A stretch of DNA of 64,000 nucleotides from Dolichospermum sp. DET69. GTDB taxonomy: Bacteria; Cyanobacteriota; Cyanobacteriia; Cyanobacteriales; Nostocaceae. The first letter of the stretch is position 1; every line of letters starts with the position of its first letter. The notes below the pieces were generated by a model. It saw nothing but the letters and a program-made list of their open reading frames with translations. It was not told the origin of the DNA and did not search any database. This document shows, piece after piece, positions 55,098 through 64,000 of the stretch. The stretch is taken from assembly GCA_017355425.1 (NCBI GenBank), contig CP070233.1, positions 3,265,501-3,329,500 of the forward strand, written 5' to 3'. The position numbers were made by a program, and so were the translations under genes.

Positions 55098-55160
55098 ATG
55101 AACCATTCCGAATCTGTGAAAAGCTTATGCTGTATTCATTCTAAATTCTAAATTCCGCCC
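55098..55160 (+). repeat. Dispersed repeat, copy 3 of 3
   Basis: AATGAACCATTCCGAATCTG, GCTTATGCTGTATTCATTCT and two AAATTCT units, then CCGCCCTGCGG. Matches 4301-4386. Confidence 0.75.
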
Positions 55161-55208
55161 TGCGGTACGAGCTTTATCTCAAAATTAATTCCTTTTATTT
55201 TTCTTCCC

Positions 55209-56174
55209 ATGATTGATACCCTATTTCATGCCTACACACCATTACTGATCTGGATAGGCTTAGGACTTGCATTATCTCGCATCACTGTAGATAATTTTCT
55301 CAAGTGGTTAGGTCAAGGACTTTATTGGGTGGGTATTCCTCTACAACTTTTAGTATTAGCGCGGCATACAAATACATCTGCGGGAGGATTTATCCCGGGA
55401 ATAGCGATCGCAATTTTGCTTCTGAGTTTAGTTTTAGCATTGTTAGCTTGGTGGGTTTGGCAATGGTGCATAACTACTAAACCCACAGTCAAACTGGAAA
55501 CTGTAGATGTGCCAGAGTCGATGATTAAAGCTAGTTTAGGTAGTTTTATTCTGGCAACAATCTTAGGCAATACTGGTTTTGTCGGACTTACTCTTACACA
55601 AGTGCTAACCAGTCCTGAAAATACTGGTTCAGCAGTATTATTTAGCGTCACTAATAATGTAGTCGGTACATATGGGATGGCGATTTTAATTGCTAGTTAT
55701 TTTGGTCAGAGAAAAACCGAAAACCATTGGTGGATACAGGTAAGAGATATAGTTACAGTCCCCAGTTTATGGACATTTTTTATAGGGTTAAATACTCAGT
55801 TTATCGAATTACCAGCAACGGTTGAGTCAGCTTTAGATCAAGCTGTTTGGGTAGTTATTGGATTAGCTTTATTACTGGTTGGTTTGCGACTAGGAAAAAT
55901 GAGATCATGGGGAAGTTTAGCGATCGCTGCCATTGCCAGTGCTATAAAAGTATTTATTATCCCAATGCTTGTAGGATTAGGTGCAACCTACTTCGGCGTA
56001 ATAGGAGAACAGCGGTTAGTGCTAGTCCTCATGTCTGGAACACCCACAGGGCTTTCTGTACTGATTTTGGCGGAAGTTTATGATTTAGATCGGGATTTAT
56101 TATCTAGTAGCATTGCTTTAACTTTTGTCGGTTTATTTTTAGCCCTCCCTCTGTGGTTAGTTTTATTTAGCTAA
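55209..56174 (+). CDS. AEC-family (auxin efflux carrier-like) transporter
   Basis: A 321-residue membrane protein with about ten helices. ASLGSFILATILGNTGFVGL and LMSGTPTGLSVLILAEVYDLD (the two family-typical asparagine/proline breaks) fit the AEC/BASS-like fold. The substrate is unknown; bacterial relatives export or import organic acids. The ATG at 55209 has TTCTTCCC upstream only, a weak ribosome site. The protein is complete. Confidence 0.85.
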   Translation: MIDTLFHAYTPLLIWIGLGLALSRITVDNFLKWLGQGLYWVGIPLQLLVLARHTNTSAGGFIPGIAIAILLLSLVLALLAWWVWQWCITTKPTVKLETVDVPESMIKASLGSFILATILGNTGFVGLTLTQVLTSPENTGSAVLFSVTNNVVGTYGMAILIASYFGQRKTENHWWIQVRDIVTVPSLWTFFIGLNTQFIELPATVESALDQAVWVVIGLALLLVGLRLGKMRSWGSLAIAAIASAIKVFIIPMLVGLGATYFGVIGEQRLVLVLMSGTPTGLSVLILAEVYDLDRDLLSSSIALTFVGLFLALPLWLVLFS

Positions 56175-56599
56175 ACTCATATAGCAGGAAACAGGGAAGG
56201 TAAAAAGGCAATTTTTGACAATAAATTTAATTTTGTCCGACTACTTACATGGAAAAAAGAAGCTGTAAAATTATACAGCCTCTAAATTTTGTTATCTCAA
56301 TTGCCAGTTGACATAACAGTAATAATGTGAAAGTAACAAAATGATTTCACCATGACTTTTCTATTTCCTCATCTACCTTTGTAACTAAAGTTAGCCAAAC
56401 TTTAGTCACACTAAATTCAGTATTAGAAGTCATATAGCCATTTCCATCTGATTAGGGCAACCCACCACCCTAATGGAAAACTACTCAAACTTCCAAAGGA
56501 AAAAGAACCACCGTTAGTCACAGTTCATCAGTCTGAATGGAGAATTTATTTAATTAATGAGAAACTAAATGCTCAAGCAATCAGCCTATGTGTTTCATA

Positions 56600-57075
56600 A
56601 GAATACCCGGTAAGTGGGAAACTCAGCGGCTTGGCTCCCTGAGAGGGAAACGACACGGGCGGTAATAAAGGCTTTGAATCTTTTTTCATTACCGCCTTGG
56701 AGTTAAGAAATTCGGGGTACTTTTGTGATGTACTTTCAACGGGACAATTACCGATTCAAATTTCCCAACTCTGTACGCATAATGTTTTGCTCACTCATAG
56801 CCTCCCTTTCGGGGTGATGTTAGCAACGACTGCGTTATAAGAGCTTGTTATACTTGCAACACTGTTTCAGTGACCTTAAAACTGTTTAATTGCAAATGAC
56901 AGAGCAAGGAACTAGCTATGCCTGACGGCACGCTGGCGCGAACGCATTCGGTGGGTGTCGTGACTCAAATAACGGCTACCCTTCGACTTACGTTCAGGGT
57001 GGTCCAGTACAGCTTGTTTGATTACTCTTGCAAGCTCAGTCCCTTTAGGGCTGGGTTACTGACGTCCAGACACAA
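56600..57075 (+). ncRNA. Orphan structured element related to the IscB omega RNA (copy 1)
   Basis: It starts with GGTAAGTGGGAAACTCA (56609-56625), TGAGAGGGAAACGACACG (56640-56657), a hairpin GGCGGTAAT..ATTACCGCC, a CTCCCTTTCGGGG hairpin near 56813 and ends CAAGCTCAGTCCCTTTAGGG (57031-57050). The first and last motifs recur at 59.95 kb and, more weakly, before iscB. No iscB follows. The gap 56175-56599 before it shows no gene. Confidence 0.5.
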
Positions 57076-57265
57076 ACAGTTTTTTGGGAAAAATGCAATT
57101 TGTCCGCCATGAACTTTTGTTTAGGTTGCTATTTCTAATTTATAAGATGTTACCAGTGTATATTTGCCATTCTGGCAGATTTTTACAACGAATTGCTGTA
57201 ATTGCAGTTACTCAGATTTTCGCTCACTTATACTAAGTAACAAGCAATTACTGGATTATCTGTAA

Positions 57266-57649
57266 CTATGCTGACTTTTTTTCTCTATTATTAGCGCGTG
57301 CATCTGCCTTTTGCTTGCCTCCCACTTCCATATAAGCTAGATCTTTAATCTTGCTCAAACAGCTAGATGCCAGATTGCTTTCGGATCTTTTCTCTGTGGT
57401 TGGTTTCGCAATTTTTAGAGTTTCATTATTTTGTGTATTTGAGCGACCCGTGCGAGCATTTTCCTTCAGGATGCGGTTATAAGTGCGATAAGGGATATAG
57501 TGCATGGGATTATAGCCAACGAACCGCAACATTAAAACACAAGCCCAAGAATACTTTCCTGCCAAAATCGCTTCGACTACTTGGTCTAACTGTTCAGGAT
57601 GGATTTTTGGTTCTAAGTTGTTACCACTGCCAGCAATATCTTGATTCAT
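57266..57649 (-). CDS. HetP-family heterocyst differentiation protein
   Basis: A 127-residue protein: [40 protein letters not shown] and RILKEN form the conserved HetP domain (residues 20-68), followed by a variable basic/polar tail. HetP and its homologs control commitment to heterocyst development. Anabaena has several; this copy is not next to hetC, so I do not use the symbol hetP. The ATG is at 57649. The gene stands alone in a 4.3-kb region without other genes, and has a HetR-like palindrome about 0.8 kb upstream. Confidence 0.82.
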   Translation of the reverse strand: MNQDIAGSGNNLEPKIHPEQLDQVVEAILAGKYSWACVLMLRFVGYNPMHYIPYRTYNRILKENARTGRSNTQNNETLKIAKPTTEKRSESNLASSCLSKIKDLAYMEVGGKQKADARANNREKKSA

Positions 57650-59944
57650 AATCTTTAGTTGTCTGTGAATTGAGTAAATTAGTCCAGTGTCTGCAAATGC
57701 AATAAACAGCTTCAGCCAAATTGCTGTTGCGGGAATGACCGGAATCTATAGCTAATCAATTGGTGGCAGCGGTGGAAAAGAGTCACAACTTTTGGTAAAA
57801 GTACGGTACTTGCGAACACGGATACCTGACGGAAAGGGAATTTAGAGAACTGTATCTCTAAAATTACCGGTTGAACTGAAACATTTGAACTGATGATTTT
57901 TTTCATAACCTGACCTGTGATTGCAAACCTGATTGTTTTTAATCAAGCCTGTGTACTGCTGTGCCTTGCCGTGTCTACCCTGATTTTCTGGGCAGTTTTA
58001 CAGTTTTCATTTAGTAATGTCTATAGCTCACAGAGATAATATGTATTAATTGAGTCTGGGCTTCAGATTTATACTTACTAATGAATCAAAGGTAAAAATT
58101 TACCTTTTTGCTGATTTCTACCGGGAGGAATTAAGTTCGACGTAGCTTTTCGTAGATGCGATTGTGTACTGTTGAAACTTCCAAGTGGAAATTTTCTGCT
58201 TCACCCTAAGTTACTGCTGTATAACTTCTTACCATTTTCTTTATGGCTTTTGCTGTAAAAGCTCACAATTGCTGAATGGAATCAGGAAAACCATTGATTT
58301 CTCAATTTCAAAAGCCACATTTTTATTTATACTATTTTTTGTCGCTAATGTCATCTGCCAAGGTGGCAAGATTTAAGTTAAATTTACTGAACTTATCTAG
58401 ATATTTACTTATGTCTTGTGCAAGTTTGAGTTTTGTCCTCACTTGGAAAAAAAGAGGGGGTGTTACCCCCCAGTTTAATCTGAATAGCAGATGCTATTAT
58501 TGTTATACAAAGCAAAAATACTACCAATAGACTTTATTCATGCTCCTAGCATATAAATAGTATTTTCATCCATGTATCCTAAGCAAAAATAAATTTTAAT
58601 CCTAAAAACATGATATTTACAATATATTATTTTTGACTAAAATTCCTTCTGTACAAGCAATACAAGATTTTATGGCGCACCCAATATAATAAAAATGGGT
58701 TCAAACATTAACTAAGAAATAATCCAATAATTAGCGACGTGATTCATTAATTAAAAACCCGATCTTGGATATTCATTTAAATTATCAATATATTTGCTTT
58801 TAGATAAAAAATACCTCTGACTAGATGTGTATGCCAAAAACTGTATCACCATGAACCTTTGATTATTATCTAATTTGGTTACTGACAGCTATTTATTTAT
58901 TCAACAGTATTGCCATTAACTTAAATCACCAGTTCGCTAATTATATGTATCTAATTTATTAAGACGAGTAAGATTACAGTAATATTCATTAAGCTGATTC
59001 ACTAGCAATAACTATGATTATTTATTATCAATTGCCCCAGCATATTCTGCTGAAAGCGGATACTTCGGTATAGAATCAGGATTGAGTCCGTATGGCTAAG
59101 TATTTTCTAAGAAATTAAATCGTCTCAAATTTCCGGATGTGATCTGTAACTGTTCAGCTTTGAGAGGGAATTGCTAACTTGTGATTTTCTGGACAACTTC
59201 TTAAAAAATGTATGAGGTAATTGCTTGACAGATCATAATGAGGAGGTTATAGTGTAACTCCCAAGCTGTTTAAATCTTTAAGCAACAGGGGAAATTTTCA
59301 CAAGCAGTTCGCCAGATCAAAATTTTGACTATCTTAAAACTTAACTGGGAACTTATCACCTAAACTGCGAGTCATAAATACAAACTGCATTTGAACCTGA
59401 TGATATAGATTGATAAAGCTCCTGCTGTCCTTGCTTTATTCAACTATCCTGCAACTACTCGTATTATTACATAGTGGAAGTCTACTGATAAGTTCTGCTC
59501 TATCTGAAACTAGATGAGAGAATTTTTCGAGTGGGTAATTTCAATCTTTTTATTTCCCATAGCCCTAAATAAAGTAGGGAATTGGTGGTTATTTTTGCGT
59601 GTTTTGGCAAAAACGCGAGTTTAGAAATTATCCTTGTAGCTAAATCAGAGACAAGAGGCAGATTTTAAAGCATTGGTTTTCAGATTTAAATTCCTCAACT
59701 CTTAACCATTACTGATTTTTTAGCTAAATTCCGGAAATAATAGGAAAACAAAATTTGCCGGAGATGGTATTATAATCAAATAATTAAGAAATTCTGTATT
59801 TTTTATATATTGTCAAGTATTGATTTAAAATCACTTTTTTCTAATACCATGTCTTTGTAAGGCTGCGCTGAATTTTTTGATCTTTTATTTCTTTCTTCGC
59901 GTCCTTTGCGTCTTCGTGGTTCAAAATCTTATCTAATTTCATAA
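57650..59944. other. Long gene-free region upstream of the hetP-like gene
   Basis: About 2.3 kb, A/T-rich, with no convincing protein frame. It contains the palindrome at 58454-58471. The leader from there to the start codon would be up to 800 bases. Beyond 58500 I see no repeat or RNA that I can name. Confidence 0.55.
58454..58471 (-). promoter_or_regulatory. Candidate HetR-binding palindrome
   Basis: GAGGGGGTGTTACCCCCC contains GGGGT-GTT-ACCCC, the same arrangement as the HetR site upstream of Anabaena hetP, GAGGGGTCTAACCCCTC as I remember it. It is 805-822 bases before the hetP-like start codon; Anabaena hetP also has a far upstream transcription start, near -728 by memory. The distance and motif agree; binding is not shown. 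Confidence 0.6.
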
Positions 59945-60300
59945 AACCTCGCGGTATGCGGGAAACTCAGTGGCTAAAGCCGGTGAGAGGGAAGCGACAC
60001 GAGTGAATTTATTCACTGTGGTATTTAAATGCTGATTTTTGAATGGATATAATCCCGGGAACCAGCAAACCCGTTCAAGTCCCCTCGCCCAACTAATCCA
60101 AAATGTCTTGTCTTTAACCAACGACTTAACAAACAGTCTTGCAGATAATCCGATAGCGTAGCGTGGCGTAAGCCATACTGGGGAAGTATTCGGAAGTGCG
60201 TATCAGGATTAGTCTCAATGGGCTAGTCGCTGCTTGTGTTGTAAAGTTTGTTCTTTACAAGCTCAATCCCTTTAGGGTTGAGTCAGTGACACAGAATTGG
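59945..60300 (+). ncRNA. Orphan structured element related to the IscB omega RNA (copy 2)
   Basis: GCGGTATGCGGGAAACTCAG (59951-59970), hairpin GGC-TAAA-GCC, TGAGAGGGAAGCGACACG (59984-60001), hairpin GTGAAT-TT-ATTCAC, and CAAGCTCAATCCCTTTAGGG (60258-60277), then GTTGAGT. The same order as copy 1, with different hairpins at equal places, as in a structured RNA. There is no protein gene inside. Confidence 0.5.
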
Positions 60301-60360
60301 TATAAACTATTGGGCAGGAAAATGCCCAAGCATGGGCAGGCAAGATGCCTACCCCACAAG

Positions 60361-60520
60361 ATTGACATACTCCCCATCCTAGAAGGGTGAGGATTCTGGA
60401 TTCAAACAACAGTTGCGGGCATAACCCGTCTTACACTATCTCGCCCAACAGACAATGCCCTGCCTGTTCTCACCATTATATCAAAAAGCCGTCCTAGAAG
60501 GACGGGGCTTTAAACCCAAA
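60361..60520. mobile_element. Palindrome-ended IS200/IS605 remnant (PATE-like)
   Basis: Left, TTGACATACTCCCCATCCTA with the hairpin ATCCT-AGA-AGGGT; right, CCGTCCTAGAAGGACGGGGC (60491-60510), then TTTAAACCC. These are the end hairpins typical of IS200/IS605 elements in cyanobacteria, with only about 130 bases between and no transposase. Confidence 0.5.
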
Positions 60521-60535
60521 TTTTTGGTAAAATAG

Positions 60536-62956
60536 TTAGGTATTCATTAACAAATAAATTCCCCAAATAGCCATAGGACGGAGATAGGTACTAGCGCGAA
60601 AAGTGCCATTAGCGGTGATTGCTTCCGGGGTACGGAATTGCAAACCATTGTCATAAATTTGCCTAACCACAGCCTCAGTTAACCGCATTGCCTCATTTTT
60701 CATCTCCATTTGCACAAGGAAGGCTGCTAGACCGAAGTTAATCCCTGTCCAAACTTCCAAAGGGTGAGTAGAATTGGGATTTTCGGGTAAACCATTGGGA
60801 AGAACACCGTTAGCAGCGCCGAATTTACCATTTTGGAACTTGAGAAAACAGGAATCATATACTTTTGTTAAGGCAGACAAGGCGCGATCGCTGGGGACAA
60901 TATCTGGTAAACTCAATAAACGAGCGTAGAATTGCCCACACAATTGGTCAGCCATAACTACATCAGAACCACTCTCACTATCCAAGCGGTAATATTCACC
61001 ATTCCAAAGCTTCTCTTGATAAATTGGTTTTGATTGATTTAACCAACCTTGATAAATTAATTTTTGTGCCTCTGCGTTCTCTGTGCCTCTGTGGTTCGTT
61101 AAAATATCACAAATAGCAATAGCAGACTCCAAAGCAGCTAACCACAAACCGCCACAATAAGCACTAACACCTTGTAAACGCCAATCATCAAAAGTTTGGT
61201 CAGGAGCGCCGGAATTTTCTGGTATACTATCCCCATCGAGATCAAATGTTTTCACATAATCGAGAGTTTGGACAATAGCGTCCCAACAATCTGCTAAAAA
61301 CTGGATATCATTTGTACCAGTAAACAGAAAATCTCGATATACCTGCAAAACAAAGTCACAACCTAAATCTTTCCACAGGTTGCAATCTTGATAACTAGTA
61401 TAATTGGTTTTTTCCCAAACGTGTTCATTAGGTGCGCCTAAATCGTGGGGTGTCGCACCGGCAATTTTCCGAACTGCGAGGGGACTTTCGGATTTGATGG
61501 TTAAATAATAACCGATAATTCTGGTTCTGTCATCACTGTGGGGAATTGCTCTAGCAAAAGCACGAATTACGGATTTTTCTAGTTCGGGAAATAACATCAA
61601 TAACCCAAAGGAACCGTATAACCGCACATCTAGACTTTCATACCAACGGTAATCTAAACACTCTAACACAGCGAATTGTCCAAAGGGATCTTTTTCTGAT
61701 GCTGCATTCCAGAGAGTTCCTCCACTGGTTAAGTCGTAGAGTTCGTTGAATAAGGCCATTTTGAACCAGTCGGGTAAGTCTTCTCTCTCGATAATTGGTT
61801 TTTGCCAGTCTTCGATGAGCGATCGCCAATTATGATATTCTTTGAGTGCAGTAGTCGCAATCTGCCAAGCATTTTCACCATTACAACCAAAGAAGTCAGT
61901 ATATCTGCGGTAATAGTTCACCCCCGCTGCAAATTCTGTTACCGGAAAATCCCAACTTAGCACAAAAGGAATTTCTAAACTTTCTCCAGGTTGCAAAGTG
62001 AAACGCACCGCAATAGCAGCACCTAATCTTGTATTTTCATCTGCGGGAGTTTCATCTATATAATTAGGTAAAGAACCATTTGTAGAAAAACTTTGCCAAA
62101 CATCTTCACCATTACCCACAGGATTAAATCGGGAATGATGAAATATTTCCACTTGAGGATTTTTTGCAGTCGCAATACACCAAGTTCCGTCCCCTTCTTG
62201 GACAGTTGGACTATCAGCAACTTGACCTAAAACGCAACCAAAATATTTATCATCTTCTGCTAAACAATTATAATTTCCTTGACTTTCTCCCCAGGGTGGT
62301 AGATATTCATAAACGGGACTTCCATCATCTCTAACTCGCACTTCAGGAGATTTCAAAGTATTAGTAAACCAACCTGCCATATTCTCCCAAGTTAGCATGA
62401 TACTAATAGTGATTGGTGCTGTTGTGGGGTTGTGTGCTGTCCACAAGAAAACCGCTACAGGATAACTTGTTTCTTGATAATTATCTGCCCAAATTGGGGA
62501 AAATTGCTCACAGGTTAATTGAGTTTTTAAGACATTTTTATAAACAAACCAGCTACGCGGATAAAGTGCATGATATGTTCCTATATTTTGTGGGGTGGGC
62601 ATCTTGCCCGCCTCTAATTCTGATACATTTGAAATAGACTGATACCATTGCCAAGATTGCAGTGTATTATCTTCTGGTGGTTGGGTAGATAATGCGTAAG
62701 CAAATCCTGATTCAAAGATGCTAAATTGACAAGCAGGAACATTTTTAAAAGTATGTTCTCCTCCGTCAATGTGCCACAGGTTAAAATCTCCCCGTGAAGA
62801 ACGGCCTATACACCCTGCACCAAAGCCACCAAGGGGCATTCCGTGCCAGGGACCATCATCTATATTATCAGGATAACGGACGGTGTAGGGTTTATCCCAG
62901 CCTAAGCCAATGGGACGTTTCCAGGAGCAGGGGGGTATTTGTGGGTGGTTTGTCAT
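60536..62956 (-). CDS. GH116-family beta-glucosidase/glucosylceramidase-like protein
   Basis: An 806-residue protein of glycoside hydrolase family 116 (bile acid beta-glucosidase group). N-terminal domain (HGMPLGGFGAGCIGRSSRGDFNLWH near residue 39), then an (alpha/alpha)6 catalytic domain with LFNELYDLTSGGTLW (the nucleophile glutamate, near residue 410) and SGAPDQTFDDWRLQG (the acid aspartate, near residue 575). No signal peptide, so likely cytosolic. It probably cuts beta-glucosides; the true substrate is unknown. It is monocistronic. Confidence 0.9.
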   Translation of the reverse strand: MTNHPQIPPCSWKRPIGLGWDKPYTVRYPDNIDDGPWHGMPLGGFGAGCIGRSSRGDFNLWHIDGGEHTFKNVPACQFSIFESGFAYALSTQPPEDNTLQSWQWYQSISNVSELEAGKMPTPQNIGTYHALYPRSWFVYKNVLKTQLTCEQFSPIWADNYQETSYPVAVFLWTAHNPTTAPITISIMLTWENMAGWFTNTLKSPEVRVRDDGSPVYEYLPPWGESQGNYNCLAEDDKYFGCVLGQVADSPTVQEGDGTWCIATAKNPQVEIFHHSRFNPVGNGEDVWQSFSTNGSLPNYIDETPADENTRLGAAIAVRFTLQPGESLEIPFVLSWDFPVTEFAAGVNYYRRYTDFFGCNGENAWQIATTALKEYHNWRSLIEDWQKPIIEREDLPDWFKMALFNELYDLTSGGTLWNAASEKDPFGQFAVLECLDYRWYESLDVRLYGSFGLLMLFPELEKSVIRAFARAIPHSDDRTRIIGYYLTIKSESPLAVRKIAGATPHDLGAPNEHVWEKTNYTSYQDCNLWKDLGCDFVLQVYRDFLFTGTNDIQFLADCWDAIVQTLDYVKTFDLDGDSIPENSGAPDQTFDDWRLQGVSAYCGGLWLAALESAIAICDILTNHRGTENAEAQKLIYQGWLNQSKPIYQEKLWNGEYYRLDSESGSDVVMADQLCGQFYARLLSLPDIVPSDRALSALTKVYDSCFLKFQNGKFGAANGVLPNGLPENPNSTHPLEVWTGINFGLAAFLVQMEMKNEAMRLTEAVVRQIYDNGLQFRTPEAITANGTFRASTYLRPMAIWGIYLLMNT

Positions 62957-63107
62957 GGTTTGAGTTTCACGGTTGACGCTAATGAAGACTAGCGCGATGT
63001 GTGATTTTTCTCAAGTCGTGATGGAAAAATATTTTTATTTCGCTTCTATCCGCAATTCATTGATAGAGATTAAAAAACTCAATCTCAAAGAAAACAAGAA
63101 ATCATAC

Positions 63108-63213
63108 TATAGCGGTTATCGCTCTTGATGCAATACAATCAAGGGCGCAGACCCTGCGCCCCTACAGAGTTTGGGATTAGCTGACTGTATCTCACAAAGA
63201 GTGCATACCGCTG
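63108..63213. repeat. TATAGCGGT-family small repeat
   Basis: TATAGCGGTTATCGCTCTTG at the left, ATACCGCT at the right, GGGCGCAGACCCTGCGCCCC in the centre. Same family as 5381-5481. The gap 62957-63263 has no gene. Confidence 0.7.
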
Positions 63214-63263
63214 GAGTAGTTATTAGGTTGAGAATAGCCCAACCTACAAATCCTATCATCACT

Positions 63264-64000
63264 TTAATCTAAATCAGGTTCAACACCTAAAGCACGCAAT
63301 TGGGCAATTAATTTTTCTGTTTTTCGTCGTTCTTGTTCAGCTTTTCGTCGTTCTTGTTCCGCACGTTGTCGTTCTTGTTCAGCTTTTTCTTTTTCTAATT
63401 CTGCGGGAGTTAACACCCAATTACCATTTTGATCATACCAACGTAACCAAGGCATTTGCACATTTTTATAACGACCTTCCCAAATTCCTAAACCTAATTC
63501 TAAGCCGGGAATCCAAAAGCGAGAATTAGCATCCAAAATCGTTGATCGTAAAGTTTCAATATAGCGATCGCCTGTCAATTCAAACATCCTAAACTCATAT
63601 TTATAACGATCAAATATGGCATAATAGGGTATTCTTAAAATCTTTTCGTAAACTTCCCATTTACCCGGAGGTTTTTCTACATCTCGCAATATTTGACCTA
63701 AATCTTCTTTTTCTGTTCCTGGTGACAATAACTCCACCACAATATAAGGATTAACAGATTCTTGCCAAACTACATAACTTAAACGCAAATCTTTCTGATC
63801 ATACAAATAAGGAACACCCACAACTGCAAACCAATCTGGGCGTTTATACCACAATGGATGACGGGAATCAAAATAAAGATTTAGATCACTAGCGGTAAAT
63901 ATTTCCTCATTTGCATAATTAGGAGGAAGAAATGTATCTGCTAATAATTGTGGTTGCAATAAATGAAATTGATCTGGCAAACCTCTTTCCTCCGGGTCTT
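63264..64000 (-). CDS. Uma2-family protein with coiled tail (cut by window end)
   Basis: At least 238 residues. The Uma2 core shows PLWYKRPDWFAVVGVPYLYD and NPYIVVELLSPGTEKEDLGQ. The C-terminus is a charged helix of repeated QERRKAE units and ends LRALGVEPDLD. An internal TTG at 63980 is not the likely start: the frame continues to the window edge with text DPEERGLPDQFHLLQPQLL, so the true start is outside. Role unknown. Confidence 0.85.
   Translation of the reverse strand, partial: DPEERGLPDQFHLLQPQLLADTFLPPNYANEEIFTASDLNLYFDSRHPLWYKRPDWFAVVGVPYLYDQKDLRLSYVVWQESVNPYIVVELLSPGTEKEDLGQILRDVEKPPGKWEVYEKILRIPYYAIFDRYKYEFRMFELTGDRYIETLRSTILDANSRFWIPGLELGLGIWEGRYKNVQMPWLRWYDQNGNWVLTPAELEKEKAEQERQRAEQERRKAEQERRKTEKLIAQLRALGVEPDLD

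Noticed and set aside
50619-57649. hetC-hetP pair
   Set aside because: The exporter has the HetC domain order and a hetP-like gene is near, but an AEC gene on the other strand and repeats lie between, and the order is opposite to hetC-hetP. The exporter clearly belongs with its adaptor and precursors.
57795-57809. NtcA site before the hetP-like gene (GTA...TAC)
   Set aside because: The spacing is 9 bases, not 8, and no -10 box lies at the expected distance.
58276-58530. 84-residue plus-strand frame
   Set aside because: It runs across the palindrome, has no ribosome site, no recognisable domain and low-complexity composition.

Overview
The window is a piece of chromosome from a filamentous, heterocyst-forming cyanobacterium (order Nostocales, probably the Anabaena/Dolichospermum/Nostoc group). 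The signs are the ndhA-ndhI-ndhG-ndhE cluster of the photosynthetic NDH-1 complex followed by NAD kinase, a cyanobacterial-type glutamate-cysteine ligase, the cyanobacterial DUF512 radical-SAM protein, many GCGATCGC (HIP1) octamers, short tandem heptamer repeats, low G+C, and a HetP-family protein. The genus is inferred.

Layout. 0-5.3 kb: NDH-1 genes, NAD kinase and an acyltransferase-like gene. 5.4-7.4 kb: a decayed IS1634-type element and an IS200/IS605 transposase. 7.7-25.5 kb: mostly housekeeping genes (gshA, a cupin, a REC-EAL protein, a GH10-like secreted protein, DUF512 protein, uppP, tRNA-Met, LysM/M23 peptidase, trmL, HEAT protein, ampG-like permease) separated by repeat-rich gaps. 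25.5-39.4 kb: a DNA phosphorothioation (Dnd) island. dndC, dndD and dndE lie on the minus strand. Two DGQHR (DndB-type) genes lie on the plus strand. They converge on a minus-strand operon of a 57-residue protein, a second DndD-like ATPase, two Uma2 genes and a dnd-associated protein 4. A REP-associated transposase and ten tandem 164-bp repeats split dndC from dndD, and a four-helix-bundle (intervening-sequence type) gene splits dndD from dndE. 39.6-41.7 kb: an intact IscB with a likely omega RNA in front of it. 42.3-47.0 kb: uvrB, a broken PIN toxin beside an intact STAS-like partner, arfB, and an IS607 remnant.

47.5-54.0 kb is a peptide export locus: a helix-turn-helix regulator, a peptidase-containing ABC exporter with an N-terminal cyclic-nucleotide-type domain, an HlyD adaptor, and three small precursors with double-glycine leaders and a shared, unfamiliar core. 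A fourth precursor is broken by a dispersed repeat. 55.2 kb: an AEC transporter. 56.2-60.5 kb holds almost no protein genes. Its one clear gene is hetP-like, with a GGGGT-NNN-ACCCC palindrome about 0.8 kb upstream that resembles the HetR operator of hetP. Two orphan structured elements related to the sequence in front of iscB flank it. 60.5-64 kb: a GH116 glycosidase and a Uma2 gene cut by the window end.

The gaps are full of small non-autonomous elements. One 218-bp family is present three times, always with 11-bp target duplications, and two copies look identical. A 420-bp element with a 10-bp target duplication sits inside another repeat. These explain most of the non-coding sequence and several of the broken genes.
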